Source: Pseudomonas akapageensis
GTDB taxonomy: Bacteria; Pseudomonadota; Gammaproteobacteria; Pseudomonadales; Pseudomonadaceae
Assembly (NCBI RefSeq): GCF_011355085.1
Contig: NZ_VXCP01000010.1
Location: 409,723 to 473,722 of the forward strand
Length of the DNA: 64,000 nucleotides
Reading direction: 5' to 3'
Below, in pieces: positions 1 through 10,554 of this stretch; within the stretch, counting starts at the first letter, position 1, and each line of letters begins with the position of its first letter. The notes below the pieces were generated by a model. The model did not search any database and was not told the origin of the DNA. It saw nothing but the letters and a program-made list of their open reading frames with translations. The translations under genes and the position numbers were made by a program.

Positions 1-606
1 GAAGGACATCAGGTCCACTTTCAGCTTGGCCAGGTCGATCTCGACCTTGCCGGTGGACTGGGCGGCGTCGACGTGGAACAGAACACCGCGCGAACGGGTC
101 AGTTCGCCAATGGCGGCGATGTCGTTGACGGTGCCGATTTCGTTGTTCACGTGCATGACCGAAACCAGGATGGTGTCGTCACGCAGGGCCGCCTCGACCA
201 TGGCCGGAGTGATCAGGCCCTCGGGACCCGGCTCCAGATAGGTAACTTCGAAGCCTTCACGCTCCAGCTGGCGCGTGGTGTCCAGGACCGCCTTGTGCTC
301 GATCTTGGAGGTGATCAGGTGCTTGCCCTTGGTCTGATAGAAGTGCGCGACTCCCTTGATAGCCAGGTTGTCGGACTCGGTTGCACCGCTGGTCCAGACG
401 ATTTCACGCGGATCGGCGTTTATCAGGTCGGCGACCTGGCGACGAGCGTTCTCGACCGCTTCTTCGGCTTTCCAGCCAAAGACGTGGGAGCGCGATGCCG
501 GGTTGCCGAAGTTGCCGTCAACCAGCAAGCATTCGCTCATCTTTTGTGCGACACGCGGGTCAACCGGGGTGGTCGCGGAATAATCGAGGTAAATCGGCAA
601 CTTCAT
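1..606 (-). CDS. iscS: Cysteine desulfurase IscS (N-terminal half, cut by window edge)
   Basis: PLP-dependent cysteine desulfurase that takes sulfur from cysteine for Fe-S cluster assembly and tRNA thiolation. The reading frame on the minus strand begins [19 protein letters not shown] and runs through [21 protein letters not shown] and [11 protein letters not shown], all typical of IscS. The window ends after residue 202 (DLMSF), a few residues before the expected PLP-binding lysine, so the catalytic half is not visible. It lies 55 bp downstream of iscR on the same strand, the usual isc operon order, and is probably co-transcribed with it under IscR control. Confidence 0.95.
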   Translation of the reverse strand, partial: MKLPIYLDYSATTPVDPRVAQKMSECLLVDGNFGNPASRSHVFGWKAEEAVENARRQVADLINADPREIVWTSGATESDNLAIKGVAHFYQTKGKHLITSKIEHKAVLDTTRQLEREGFEVTYLEPGPEGLITPAMVEAALRDDTILVSVMHVNNEIGTVNDIAAIGELTRSRGVLFHVDAAQSTGKVEIDLAKLKVDLMSF

Positions 607-661
607 TGAAAATCTCCTATCAGGCAGGCGCACCGCTCATTTGAGTCGAATGTTCAGGCAA

Positions 662-1153
662 TCATTCGACGGCGGACGTTTCTATCTTTTCCAGATGCGG
701 CGTCCTGCCAGTACTGCGGCGCAGGTCCTGACGCAGGGCTACTTCTTGCACCTCACGGCGAGTCACAAGATCAGCCAGACTGATACCGCTCAAAAATTCG
801 TGGATCTGCTGGCTGAGATCACACCACAAGTGGTGGGTCAGACAGGTGTCGCCGGCATGGCAATCGCCAAGCCCCTGGCAACGGGTTGCATCGACCGATT
901 CGTTGACGGCATCGATAACCTGGGCAACCTGGATCCCTTCCATGTCCCGCGACAGCTGATACCCGCCACCGGGGCCCCGGACGCTGGACACCAGATTGCT
1001 GCGGCGCAATTTGGCAAAAAGCTGTTCGAGGTAGGACAGGGAAATACCTTGGCGCTCGGATATATCGGCCAGGGACACCGGCCCATGCTGCGCGTGCAAC
1101 GCCAGGTCCAGCATGGCGGTCACGGCGTATCGGCCTTTTGTAGTCAGTCGCAT
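662..1153 (-). CDS. iscR: Iron-sulfur cluster regulator IscR
   Basis: Rrf2-family transcription factor that binds a [2Fe-2S] cluster and adjusts isc expression to Fe-S demand. The 163-residue protein starts [18 protein letters not shown]; an in-frame start four codons upstream exists but this is the family start. The winged helix-turn-helix fills residues 1-65. The cluster ligands Cys92, Cys98, Cys104 and His107 are all visible in the segment [18 protein letters not shown]. It heads the isc operon, with iscS next. Two IscR type-1 sites and a sigma70 promoter lie directly upstream, so it is expected to repress itself. Confidence 0.97.
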   Translation of the reverse strand: MRLTTKGRYAVTAMLDLALHAQHGPVSLADISERQGISLSYLEQLFAKLRRSNLVSSVRGPGGGYQLSRDMEGIQVAQVIDAVNESVDATRCQGLGDCHAGDTCLTHHLWCDLSQQIHEFLSGISLADLVTRREVQEVALRQDLRRSTGRTPHLEKIETSAVE

Positions 1154-1185
1154 GGCTATTACCACGGAGTTTCGGAATGGGGGCG

Positions 1186-1214
1186 AGTATGCAATTCCCT
1201 ACTGTTTAAGTCAA
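1186..1214 (-). promoter_or_regulatory. Sigma70 promoter of iscR
   Basis: On the minus strand a -35 TTGACT (1209-1214) and a -10 CATACT (1186-1191) are separated by exactly 17 bp. The -35 lies inside the proximal IscR site, so IscR binding would block RNA polymerase. The element is about 33 bp upstream of the iscR start. Confidence 0.65.
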
Positions 1215-1218
1215 CTAT
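1194..1218 (-). promoter_or_regulatory. IscR type-1 binding site, proximal
   Basis: Read on the minus strand, this 25-bp site starts ATAGTTGACTTAAACAGTAG and ends GGAAT. It fits the type-1 IscR consensus (ATASYYGACT - four A/T-rich bases - YAGTCRRSTAT) at nearly all conserved positions. It overlaps the -35 hexamer of the iscR promoter. Confidence 0.6.
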
Positions 1219-1243
1219 ATGACCTAGTACCTTAGTAGGGAAT
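1219..1243 (-). promoter_or_regulatory. IscR type-1 binding site, distal
   Basis: A second 25-bp copy abuts the proximal site with no gap. On the minus strand it begins ATTCCCTACTAAGG and continues TACTAGGTCAT. It is a weaker match to the type-1 consensus than the proximal site. Tandem operators of this kind are typical upstream of iscR. Confidence 0.5.
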
Positions 1244-1302
1244 ACCCGCAAAAGAGCGGCGGCATCATAGCAAAGCCGGGGCGCGAGCACACGCCCCTTG
1301 CA

Positions 1303-2088
1303 TCAGCTGGCGCGAGAACTGCTTTGATCCTCGATTTTCACGTCGGCGAAATCCTCGTCGCGCAGGGCCGGCAGCTCCTTGGCGCAGTACGTGCTCCCCA
1401 GATCCTTGAGCGCACCGCACATCCCCTCCAGACGCCCGTCCACCGCTTGCAGGTGATCGAGCAACTGGCCGATGGCCCGGGCCACAGGGTCGGGCATGTC
1501 CTCGCTGACGCCATAGGCGTCGAAACCGATTTTCTCGGCCATGGCCTTGCGCTTGGCTTCCACCTCATCATCGGACTTCATGATGATGCGACCGGGAATA
1601 CCGACCACCGTGGCACCGGCCGGCACTGCCTTGGTCACCACCGCATTGGAACCGACCTTGGCCCCCGCGCCCACCGTGAACGGCCCGAGCACCTTGGCGC
1701 CGGCACCGACCACCACGCCGTCTTCCAGGGTCGGGTGACGCTTGCCCTTGTTCCAGCTGGTGCCACCCAGGGTCACGCCCTGGTACAGGGTGACGTCGTC
1801 GCCGATTTCGGCGGTTTCGCCAATGACGATACCCATGCCATGGTCGATGAAGAAACGCCGACCGACCTTCGCCCCGGGATGGATCTCGATGCCGGTCAGC
1901 CAGCGACCGAAGTTCGACACCAACCGCGCCAGCCACTTCCAGCCCCACACCCACAAGGCGTGCGCCGCGCGATGCAACCAGATCGCGTGCAGCCCCGGGT
2001 AGCAGGTCAGTACTTCAAAGGCATTGCGGGCCGCCGGGTCACGGTGGAATACGCTTTGGATATCTTCACGCAGACGCTCGAACATCAT
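1303..2088 (-). CDS. cysE: Serine O-acetyltransferase CysE
   Basis: Acetyl-CoA:serine O-acetyltransferase, making O-acetylserine, the carbon skeleton for cysteine synthesis. The 261-residue protein begins [14 protein letters not shown]. Its N-terminal helical part (about 1-70) is followed by a left-handed beta-helix of hexapeptide repeats ([20 protein letters not shown], then [12 protein letters not shown]) with the catalytic His of the DHGMG motif and the acetyl-CoA-binding GGT segment. The C-terminal tail is long, as in pseudomonad CysE. The start overlaps the end of trmJ by four bases (ATGA), so trmJ-cysE form one unit; cysE-iscRS adjacency links cysteine supply to its use by IscS. Confidence 0.95.
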   Translation of the reverse strand: MMFERLREDIQSVFHRDPAARNAFEVLTCYPGLHAIWLHRAAHALWVWGWKWLARLVSNFGRWLTGIEIHPGAKVGRRFFIDHGMGIVIGETAEIGDDVTLYQGVTLGGTSWNKGKRHPTLEDGVVVGAGAKVLGPFTVGAGAKVGSNAVVTKAVPAGATVVGIPGRIIMKSDDEVEAKRKAMAEKIGFDAYGVSEDMPDPVARAIGQLLDHLQAVDGRLEGMCGALKDLGSTYCAKELPALRDEDFADVKIEDQSSSRAS

Positions 2089-2858
2089 TGATCCTTCCGC
2101 TTATGCGGCTCACCCCGTGCGACCTTCTGGGTCTCGGTGAGAATGCCGCGCAAAATACTCATTTCCGAACGGTTGACCGAGCTACGCCCATATAAACGAC
2201 GCAACCGCGCCATCAGATGCTTGGGCTTCTCCGGGTCGAGGAATGCGATATCGACCAGGGTTTTCTCCAGATGCTCGTAGAACCGCTCCATCTCGTCCAT
2301 CGTCGCCAGCTCGCCGCTGCGAACCGAAGCCACTTCGACTTTCTCGACCTTGCTCGCCTGGCCACCGGCTGCCAGCCAGGCCATGCGCACTTCATAGCTG
2401 AGCACCTGCACGGCGGCTGCCAGGTTCAGCGAGCTGAAGTCGGGGTTCGAAGGAATGTGCACGTGGTAGTGACATCGCTGCAACTCTTCGTTGGTCAGGC
2501 CGGCATATTCACGACCGAACACCAGGGCAATTTCCTCGCCCTGCCCCGCATGCTCGACAGCCATTACGCCGGATTCACGCGGATCGAGCAGCGGCCAGGG
2601 GATACGCCGGTCACGGGCGCTGGTGCCCAGCACCAGATTGCAGCCCACCAGCGCGTCCTCCAGGGTCGCGACCACTTGCGCGCCCTCGAGAATGTCGCTT
2701 GCGCCGGAGGCACGGGCATCGGCCTCATGGGAGGGAAAATCCAGCGGATCGACCAGCACCAGGCGCGACAACCCCATGTTTTTCATGGCACGCGCAGCCC
2801 CACCGATATTGCCGGGGTGGCTGGTATTGACCAGGACAACACGAATATTTTGCAGCAA
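2085..2858 (-). CDS. trmJ: tRNA (cytidine/uridine-2'-O-)-methyltransferase TrmJ
   Basis: SPOUT-class, SAM-dependent enzyme that methylates the 2'-O of nucleotide 32 in several tRNAs. The 257-residue protein starts [20 protein letters not shown], and NTSHPGNIG is the family's N-terminal motif. The SPOUT knot motifs [15 protein letters not shown] and [22 protein letters not shown] follow at residues about 110-165. The C-terminal tail is a helical extension. It is divergent from suhB, with 144 bp between the starts, and overlaps cysE at its 3' end. Confidence 0.95.
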   Translation of the reverse strand: MLQNIRVVLVNTSHPGNIGGAARAMKNMGLSRLVLVDPLDFPSHEADARASGASDILEGAQVVATLEDALVGCNLVLGTSARDRRIPWPLLDPRESGVMAVEHAGQGEEIALVFGREYAGLTNEELQRCHYHVHIPSNPDFSSLNLAAAVQVLSYEVRMAWLAAGGQASKVEKVEVASVRSGELATMDEMERFYEHLEKTLVDIAFLDPEKPKHLMARLRRLYGRSSVNRSEMSILRGILTETQKVARGEPHKRKDQ

Positions 2859-3002
2859 GGCGAGCGCTCACAGACACGAGAAAAGGGAGCAAATCTTACA
2901 GAACCCACCGACATTGCGCTACGAAAGCAAATGTCGTCCTTCATGTCGCAAAGTTTTCTGATAGAATGTTCGGCTTTCTTTAACGACCCAGGTGAAACGT
3001 CC

Positions 3003-3818
3003 ATGCAGCCCATGCTGAATATCGCGCTGCGCGCCGCCCGCAGCGCCAGTGAATTGATTTTCCGCTCCATCGAGCGCCTGGATTCCATCAAGGTTGACGA
3101 AAAAGACGCCAAGGATTACGTCTCCGAAGTCGATCGCGCAGCCGAGCAAAGCATCATCAATGCCCTGCGCAAGGCCTATCCGACCCACGGTATCTTCGGC
3201 GAAGAAACCGGCCTGCATGCAGGCAGCGGCGAAGGCGAAGACTACCTGTGGATCATCGATCCACTGGACGGCACCACCAACTTCCTGCGTGGCGTTCCGC
3301 ACTTTGCTGTCAGCATCGCCTGCAAATACCGCGGCCGCCTCGAGCACGCAGTGGTTCTGGACCCGGTTCGCCAGGAAGAATTCACCGCCAGCCGTGGCCG
3401 TGGTGCCGCCCTCAACGGTCGTCGCCTGCGCGTCAGCCCGCGCAAGAGCCTGGAAGGCGCCCTGCTGGGCACGGGCTTCCCGTTCCGCGACAACCAGATG
3501 GACAACCTGGACAACTACCTGGGCATGTTTCGCAGCCTGGTCGGCCAGACTGCCGGCATCCGCCGCGCAGGCGCTGCCAGCCTGGACCTTGCCTACGTGG
3601 CTGCCGGTCGCTTCGATGCATTCTGGGAGTCGGGCCTGTCCGAATGGGACATGGCTGCCGGCGCACTGCTGATCCAGGAAGCAGGCGGCCTGGTCAGCGA
3701 CTTCACCGGTGGTCATGACTTCCTCGAGAAGGGCCACATCGTTGCCGGTAACACCAAGTGCTTCAAGGCAGTACTGACGGCGATCCAGCCGCACCTGCCG
3801 GCTTCGCTGAAGCGCTAA
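3003..3818 (+). CDS. suhB: Inositol-1-monophosphatase SuhB
   Basis: Mg-dependent inositol monophosphatase family protein; in enterobacteria SuhB also joins the rRNA antitermination complex. The 271-residue protein begins MQPMLNIALRAARSASELIF. Metal-binding motifs are visible: EVDRAAE, FGEETG, WIIDPLDGTTNF (the signature motif 1) and WDMAAGALLIQEAGG (motif 2). The start was set at 3003; the frame stays open far upstream, but the protein homology begins here. A strong hairpin terminator follows the stop at 3834-3864. Confidence 0.96.
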   Translation: MQPMLNIALRAARSASELIFRSIERLDSIKVDEKDAKDYVSEVDRAAEQSIINALRKAYPTHGIFGEETGLHAGSGEGEDYLWIIDPLDGTTNFLRGVPHFAVSIACKYRGRLEHAVVLDPVRQEEFTASRGRGAALNGRRLRVSPRKSLEGALLGTGFPFRDNQMDNLDNYLGMFRSLVGQTAGIRRAGAASLDLAYVAAGRFDAFWESGLSEWDMAAGALLIQEAGGLVSDFTGGHDFLEKGHIVAGNTKCFKAVLTAIQPHLPASLKR

Positions 3819-3833
3819 GCTTTAGCCGCCCAT

Positions 3834-3864
3834 AAAAAAAGCACCCTTCGGGGTGCTTTTTTTT
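3834..3864. terminator. Bidirectional intrinsic terminator after suhB
   Basis: Stem AAGCACCC / GGGTGCTT with a TTCG tetraloop, flanked by an A-run on the left and eight T on the right. It can stop transcription from suhB (plus) and, on the other side, from the glycine-zipper gene (minus). Confidence 0.9.
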
Positions 3865-3868
3865 GCCT

Positions 3869-3974
3869 CTCGTTCCCACGCTCCGCGTGGGAATGCCTTG
3901 TCTGACGCTCCTGCGTCAGAGGTCGCGACGCAGAGCGTCTGTGGATGCATTCCCACGCGGAGCGTGGGAACGAG
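3869..3974. repeat. Palindromic repeat, family B (106 bp copy)
   Basis: The element starts CTCGTTCCCACGC and ends GCGTGGGAACGAG, with internal palindromes (CACGCTCCGCGTGG, TGACGCTCCTGCGTCA). Related copies are at 31244-31320 and 63899-64000. All three are intergenic. The structure is that of a REP doublet, able to fold into a long cruciform; no coding frame is supported here. Confidence 0.85.
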
Positions 3975-3981
3975 GTCGCTC

Positions 3982-4530
3982 TTACTGCTGAGCCTGCCCC
4001 TGATCCAACACCAACCGCCCTTCCTTATCCACCGGAATCCGCGATCCTGGATCACGATCCATCCGCACCTGCCCGGCCTTGCCCGCCAACTCGTACTTCA
4101 CGTTGTAACCGATCACCTTGTTACTGATATCGTTTACCGTGTTGCAACGCGTCTCGGTGGTCGTGTAGGTGTCGTTGTTCTGCATATTCTCCTGCACCTT
4201 GTTGCCGGCATAGCCACCGCCCACGGCGCCTGCGACCGTGGCAATCTTCTTGCCGGTGCCGCCACCAACCTGGTTGCCGAGCAGACCACCGGCCACGGCG
4301 CCCAGCACGCTACCGACGATCTGATGCTGATCCTTGACCGGCTTTTGCCGGGTCACGGCAACGTCCTTGCACACTTCGCGTGGAGTCTTGATTTGCTGGT
4401 TGATTGGCTCGACCGCCAGGACATCGGCATATTCCGGGCCGCTTTTAACCAAGTTGTAGGTTGCGACAGCGCCCCCGGCAGTCACACCGACAGCACCCAA
4501 TACCGCACCCACCAACATCGACTTGTTCAC
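3982..4530 (-). CDS. Glycine-zipper 2TM-domain envelope protein
   Basis: 182-residue protein starting MNKSMLVGAVLGAVGVTAGG. A hydrophobic N-terminal segment (about 5-30) acts as membrane anchor or uncleaved signal. Residues about 70-115 form a glycine zipper (VGSVLGAVAGGLLGNQVGGG, then ATVAGAVGGGYAGN), as in the SlyB/OsmB-like glycine-zipper 2TM family. The C-terminal part (about 120-182) is polar, with a conserved-looking ETRCNTV stretch. The family sits in the cell envelope, often the outer membrane or periplasm, and has no enzyme activity known to me. It is monocistronic between two strong terminators. The exact role is not known. Confidence 0.85.
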   Translation of the reverse strand: MNKSMLVGAVLGAVGVTAGGAVATYNLVKSGPEYADVLAVEPINQQIKTPREVCKDVAVTRQKPVKDQHQIVGSVLGAVAGGLLGNQVGGGTGKKIATVAGAVGGGYAGNKVQENMQNNDTYTTTETRCNTVNDISNKVIGYNVKYELAGKAGQVRMDRDPGSRIPVDKEGRLVLDQGQAQQ

Positions 4531-4590
4531 GTGAACCTCCTGGCCATTACTCGCGGATCAATCTCCGCCCTTCTCCTTGCCTTGGAGTAC

Positions 4591-4624
4591 AAAAAAAGGC
4601 GCGAGTTCAAAACTCGCGCCTTTT
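4591..4624. terminator. Intrinsic terminator of the secDF unit
   Basis: Nine-bp stem GGCGCGAGT / ACTCGCGCC with a short loop, flanked by seven A on the left (a T-run for the minus strand) and TTTT on the right. It lies directly after the secF stop codon and also insulates the promoter of the glycine-zipper gene. Confidence 0.9.
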
Positions 4625-4653
4625 GGGTGATGCCTCAGACAGGGATGTCGCCG

Positions 4654-5565
4654 TTATGGACGCTCATCCACCTCCGTGGTTACGGCCGGAGGAATCAGGT
4701 CTTCACTGCTCAGATTCAGCCAGATCAGCACCACGTTGGCGATGTAGATCGAGGAGTAGGTACCCGCCAATACGCCGATGAACAGCGCAATGGAGAAACC
4801 GAACAGGTTGTCGCCACCGAAGAACAGCAGCGCAACAATGGCCAGCAGCGTCGAGATGGACGTCGCCATGGTCCGCAGCAGGGTCTGGGTGGTCGAGATG
4901 TTGATGTTCTCGATCAGGGACGCCTTGCGCAGCACCCGGAAGTTCTCCCGGACCCGGTCGAATACCACGATGGTGTCGTTGAGCGAGTAGCCGATGATTG
5001 CCAGCACCGCCGCCAATACCGTCAGGTCGAAGGTGATCTGGAAGAACGAAAGGATACCCAAGGTCACGACCACGTCATGGATCAGCGAAACGATCGCGCC
5101 GACCGCGAACTTCCACTGGAAGCGGAAGGCCAGGTAGATCAGGATCCCGCCCAACGCCAGGAGCATGCCGAGGCCGCCCTGGTCGCGCAGCTCTTCACCG
5201 ACTTGCGGACCGACGAACTCGACGCGTTTGACCACGGCCGGGTTGTCGCCACCGATCTTGTGCAAGGCAGCGGCCACCTGGTTACCCAGGGTCGGGTCGT
5301 CGCCCGGCATGCGCACCAGCAGGTCGGTAGTGGCGCCGAAGCTCTGCACCACGGCTTCCTTGTAGCCTGCCTGAACCAGCTCCTCGCGAACCTTGGAAAG
5401 GTCCGCTGGGTGCTCGTAGGTCAGCTCGATGAGCGTACCGCCGGTAAAGTCCAGGCCGAAGTTGAGCCCTTTATGGAACCAGCTGAACAACGCCAGCACC
5501 GTCAGGAACATGGTAAAGGCGAACGCAATGTTGCGAACGCCCATGAAGTTGATGGTACGTTTCAT
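4654..5565 (-). CDS. secF: Protein translocase subunit SecF
   Basis: Inner-membrane component of SecDF-YajC, the proton-driven accessory complex that pulls proteins through SecYEG. The 303-residue protein begins MKRTINFMGVRNIAFAFTMF. It has one N-terminal transmembrane helix, the LDFTGGTLIEL motif, a periplasmic domain (about 45-125) and five further transmembrane helices, including GYSLNDTIVVFDRVREN, the conserved SecF segment. It follows secD by nine bases on the same strand and ends at a strong terminator. Confidence 0.97.
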   Translation of the reverse strand: MKRTINFMGVRNIAFAFTMFLTVLALFSWFHKGLNFGLDFTGGTLIELTYEHPADLSKVREELVQAGYKEAVVQSFGATTDLLVRMPGDDPTLGNQVAAALHKIGGDNPAVVKRVEFVGPQVGEELRDQGGLGMLLALGGILIYLAFRFQWKFAVGAIVSLIHDVVVTLGILSFFQITFDLTVLAAVLAIIGYSLNDTIVVFDRVRENFRVLRKASLIENINISTTQTLLRTMATSISTLLAIVALLFFGGDNLFGFSIALFIGVLAGTYSSIYIANVVLIWLNLSSEDLIPPAVTTEVDERP

Positions 5566-5574
5566 GGCAGCCCC

Positions 5575-7443
5575 TTAAATCCACAACTTCTTGAAGTCAC
5601 GACCGCCATAGATCAGGTTGACCATAGCGCGGGTCACCATGATGGCTGTGAACATCGAGGTAAAGATCCCGAGGGACATGGTGACGGCGAAGCCCTTGAC
5701 CGGGCCTGTGCCCATCGCAAAGAGAATGCCGCCGACCAGCAGCGTCGTCAGGTTGGCGTCGAGAATCGCCGTGTAGGCACGGTCGAAACCTTCATGGATC
5801 GCTCGCTGCACGGACATGCCATTTTCGATCTCTTCGCGAATGCGCGAGAAGATCAGCACGTTGGCGTCCACCGCCATACCCATGGTCAACACGATACCGG
5901 CGATACCCGGCAGGGTCAGCGTCGCCCCCAGCAGAGACATCAGGGCCAGCAGCATGACCATGTTCACCGCCAGCGCGACGGTGGCGATGATGCCGAAGAA
6001 GCGGTAGATGGCAATGATGAACAGCGACACGAAGAGCATGCCCCACAGGGATGCATCGATACCCTTGACGATGTTGTCGGCACCCAGGCTCGGGCCGATG
6101 GTACGCTCTTCAGCGAAGTACATCGGTGCGGCCAGGCCACCGGCACGCAGCAGCAGCGCCAGCTCGGAAGATTCGCCCTGGCCGTTCAGGCCGGTGATCC
6201 GGAACTGACTGCCCAGCGGCGACTGGATGGTCGCCAGGCTGATGATGCGCTTCTCTTCCTTGAAGGTCTGGACCGGCACGTCTTTTTCGACGCCGTCGAC
6301 GACCTGCTTCTCGTAACGAGTGGTCGGGCGTTGCTCGATGAAGATCACCGCCATGCTGCGACCGACGTTGCTGCGCGTGGCGCGGCTCATCAGCTCGCCG
6401 CCGTGGCCGTCGAGGCGGATGTTCACCTGTGGCTGGCCGTGCTCGTCGAAGCTGGCCTGGGCATCGGTCACCTGGTCACCGGTGATGATCAAGCCACGCT
6501 CGACAGCCGCCGGAGGGCGATTGCCTTCGCGGAACTCGAAGGTTTCGGTGGTAGCCTTCGAAGCACCCGGCTCGGCACCCAGACGGAACTCCAGGTTCGC
6601 GGTCTTGCCGAGAATACGCTTGGCTTCGGCAGTATCCTGCACGCCTGGCAGCTCGACCACGATGCGGTTGGCACCCTGGCGCTGAACCAGCGGCTCGGCC
6701 ACGCCCAGTTCGTTGACCCGGTTACGCACCGTGGTCAAGTTCTGCTTGATCGAATACTCACGAATTTCTGCCAGCTTGTGCGGGGTCAGGGCCAGGCTCA
6801 GCACCGACATCCCGTTACGCTCGGTGGTGGTCAGCTCGAAATCGTTGAAATTCTTGCGAATCAGCACTCGGGCCTGCTCGCGCGATTCATCGTCGCTGAA
6901 GCCCAACTGGATTGCATTGCCTTGCTGCGGCAGGCTGCGATAACGCACGCGCTCTTTACGCAACAGGGTCTTTACTTCGCCTTCATAGACTTTCAAACGG
7001 GCATCGAGGGCTTTGTCCATATCCACTTCCAGCAGGAAGTGCACGCCACCGGACAAGTCCAGACCCAGCTTCATCGGGCTTGCCGCCAGGCTGCGCAGCC
7101 ACTTGGGTGTGGTCGGAGCCAGGTTCAGCGCCACGACATAGTCGTCGCCCAGAGCCTTGCGCACTACGTCCTTGGCCGGAAGTTGATCTTCCTGCCTGGT
7201 CAGACGCAGCAAACCGCCCCTGCCCTTCTCGGCCAGGCTTGCGGCCTTGACCTGGATCCCGGCATCGGCGAGCGCCTTGCTCACGCGATCCAGGTCAGCC
7301 TGATTGACCTGCAGCGCAGTGCTTGCGCCACTGATCTGAATGGCTGGATCGTCAGGATAGAGATTGGGAGCGGAATAAATAAAACCGACCACCAGCACCG
7401 CCAGGATCAGTAGGTATTTCCACAGAGGGTATTTGTTCAGCAT
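5575..7443 (-). CDS. secD: Protein translocase subunit SecD
   Basis: Inner-membrane partner of SecF. The 622-residue protein starts MLNKYPLWKYLLILAVLVVG; a GTG directly before this ATG is a less likely start. After one transmembrane helix comes the large periplasmic region (about 30-450) with LGLDLSGGVHFLLEVDMD, the P1 domain and its repeat. The C-terminal six-helix RND-like bundle carries the conserved GMAVDANVLIFSRIREE motif. Order yajC-secD-secF on the minus strand is the standard operon; yajC lies 63 bp upstream. Confidence 0.97.
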   Translation of the reverse strand: MLNKYPLWKYLLILAVLVVGFIYSAPNLYPDDPAIQISGASTALQVNQADLDRVSKALADAGIQVKAASLAEKGRGGLLRLTRQEDQLPAKDVVRKALGDDYVVALNLAPTTPKWLRSLAASPMKLGLDLSGGVHFLLEVDMDKALDARLKVYEGEVKTLLRKERVRYRSLPQQGNAIQLGFSDDESREQARVLIRKNFNDFELTTTERNGMSVLSLALTPHKLAEIREYSIKQNLTTVRNRVNELGVAEPLVQRQGANRIVVELPGVQDTAEAKRILGKTANLEFRLGAEPGASKATTETFEFREGNRPPAAVERGLIITGDQVTDAQASFDEHGQPQVNIRLDGHGGELMSRATRSNVGRSMAVIFIEQRPTTRYEKQVVDGVEKDVPVQTFKEEKRIISLATIQSPLGSQFRITGLNGQGESSELALLLRAGGLAAPMYFAEERTIGPSLGADNIVKGIDASLWGMLFVSLFIIAIYRFFGIIATVALAVNMVMLLALMSLLGATLTLPGIAGIVLTMGMAVDANVLIFSRIREEIENGMSVQRAIHEGFDRAYTAILDANLTTLLVGGILFAMGTGPVKGFAVTMSLGIFTSMFTAIMVTRAMVNLIYGGRDFKKLWI

Positions 7444-7506
7444 CACGCCGCCCGTTCAAGACGCGGGGCGCCTTGCGCGCCCCGTCGATTGGTAAAAGTG
7501 TGAATC

Positions 7507-7848
7507 TCAGATCGCTTTGAGCGTGCCCTTTGGCAGGGTCGCAGCGATTGCGCCCTTCTGGAACTTCAGCTCAACGTTGTCGGACACTTCAACGACGACG
7601 AAGTCATCGGCAACTTTGGTGATTTTGCCGGCAATACCGCCGGAAGTAACGACTTCGTCGCCTTTTTGCAGACTGCTCAGCAGATTTTTCTGCTCTTTGG
7701 CACGTTTGGCCTGTGGGCGCCAGATCATCAGATAGAAGATGACCAGGAAGCCAACCAGGAAAATCCACTCAAAGCCGGTACCGGCAGGGCCAGCAGCAGC
7801 GGCAGGTGCGGCAGCATCCGCATAAGCGGCAGGGATCAGAAAGCTCAT
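7507..7848 (-). CDS. yajC: Preprotein translocase subunit YajC
   Basis: Small single-pass membrane protein of the SecDF-YajC complex, 113 residues. It begins MSFLIPAAYADAAAPAAAAG, then has one transmembrane helix (about 27-45, WIFLVGFLVIFYLMIW) and the family motif RPQAKRAKEQKNLLSSLQKG followed by a small beta-rich domain (GDEVVTSGGIAGKI). The alanine-rich N-terminus is normal in pseudomonads. It sits between tgt and secD in the same direction, 46 bp after tgt. Confidence 0.96.
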   Translation of the reverse strand: MSFLIPAAYADAAAPAAAAGPAGTGFEWIFLVGFLVIFYLMIWRPQAKRAKEQKNLLSSLQKGDEVVTSGGIAGKITKVADDFVVVEVSDNVELKFQKGAIAATLPKGTLKAI

Positions 7849-7894
7849 TTAGCACTCCAGTTGCAAAATAGGACTCGAAAGGGTCGTGAAAACA

Positions 7895-10089
<2,195 letters not shown>

Positions 10090-10155
10090 GATGGGGTTCG
10101 GTTCGACAGGGCCGCAAAGTTTAGCGGAAATCGTAAAAATTGACTATGAAACCTG

Positions 10156-10184
10156 TTGACCAACGGTAAGCTCATCTCTAAACT
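10156..10184 (+). promoter_or_regulatory. Sigma70 promoter of tRNA-Leu
   Basis: A -35 TTGACC (10156-10161) and a -10 TAAACT (10179-10184) are spaced by 17 bp and lie 14 bp before the tRNA 5' end. No other gene start fits this position on the plus strand. Confidence 0.6.
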
Positions 10185-10197
10185 TCGCCGCCAGCAA

Positions 10198-10282
10198 GCC
10201 CTGATGGCGGAATTGGTAGACGCGGCGGATTCAAAATCCGTTTTCGAAAGGAGTGGGAGTTCGAGTCTCCCTCGGGGCACCA
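10198..10282 (+). tRNA. tRNA-Leu (anticodon CAA)
   Basis: 85-nt class II tRNA with encoded CCA. The acceptor stem pairs GCCCTGA with TCGGGGC. The D-arm contains TGGCGGAATTGGTAGACGCG, typical of leucine tRNAs. The anticodon stem GCGGA / TCCGT encloses the loop TTCAAAA, placing CAA at 10232-10234, which reads UUG. A long variable arm and the T-loop GTTCGAGTC follow. A promoter precedes it and a terminator follows 40 bp after the CCA. Accessory genes begin after it. Confidence 0.97.
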
Positions 10283-10323
10283 AACAGCAGTACTGAGAGC
10301 CTTCTACCAGGCTCACAGCAAAG

Positions 10324-10349
10324 AAACCGGCCATTGAGCCGGTTTTTTT
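10324..10349 (+). terminator. Intrinsic terminator of tRNA-Leu
   Basis: Stem AACCGGC / GCCGGTT with a six-base loop and a run of seven T. It lies about 40 bp downstream of the tRNA 3' end. Confidence 0.85.
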
Positions 10350-10401
10350 ATGCCCGCAATTCCTGCGCTTCACACGGTACTTCAGGCACACCGCACCGCC
10401 T

Positions 10402-10480
10402 GCATCGCTGGCAAGCCAGCTCCCACAAGGGAACGGTTGTGCATGGACTCTGTGGGAGCTGGCTTGCCAGCGATGAGGCC
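10402..10480. repeat. REP doublet (REPIN), copy 1
   Basis: Two REP sequences in inverted orientation: GCATCGCTGGCAAGCCAGC followed by TCCCACA, then TGTGGGAGCTGGCTTGCCAG with GCGATGAGGCC. The arms match over 25 bp around a variable centre. Five further members are at 20470, 37402, 52968, 57949 and 62415. Confidence 0.9.
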
Positions 10481-10554
10481 CGCCCCATCACCACAAATTC
10501 CAAATTCACACCTCAATCCTCACCAATTCGCACTGCCTCTGCGCCCACATCCGC

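Noticed and set aside
3853..7413. Very long open frame on the plus strand (about 1,186 codons) opposite secF and secD
   Set aside because: It lies antisense to two conserved genes with full motifs. Long antisense frames arise from GC-rich codon use, and its translation has low complexity with no domain.
10198..10282. Search for a duplicated tRNA-Leu 3' end that would mark an integrated island
   Set aside because: No second copy of GTTCGAGTCTCCCTCGGGGC was seen downstream within the window, and no integrase gene is present.
10402..10480. REPIN arms considered as a short CRISPR array
   Set aside because: Only two inverted, not direct, repeats per locus, no regular spacers and no cas genes.
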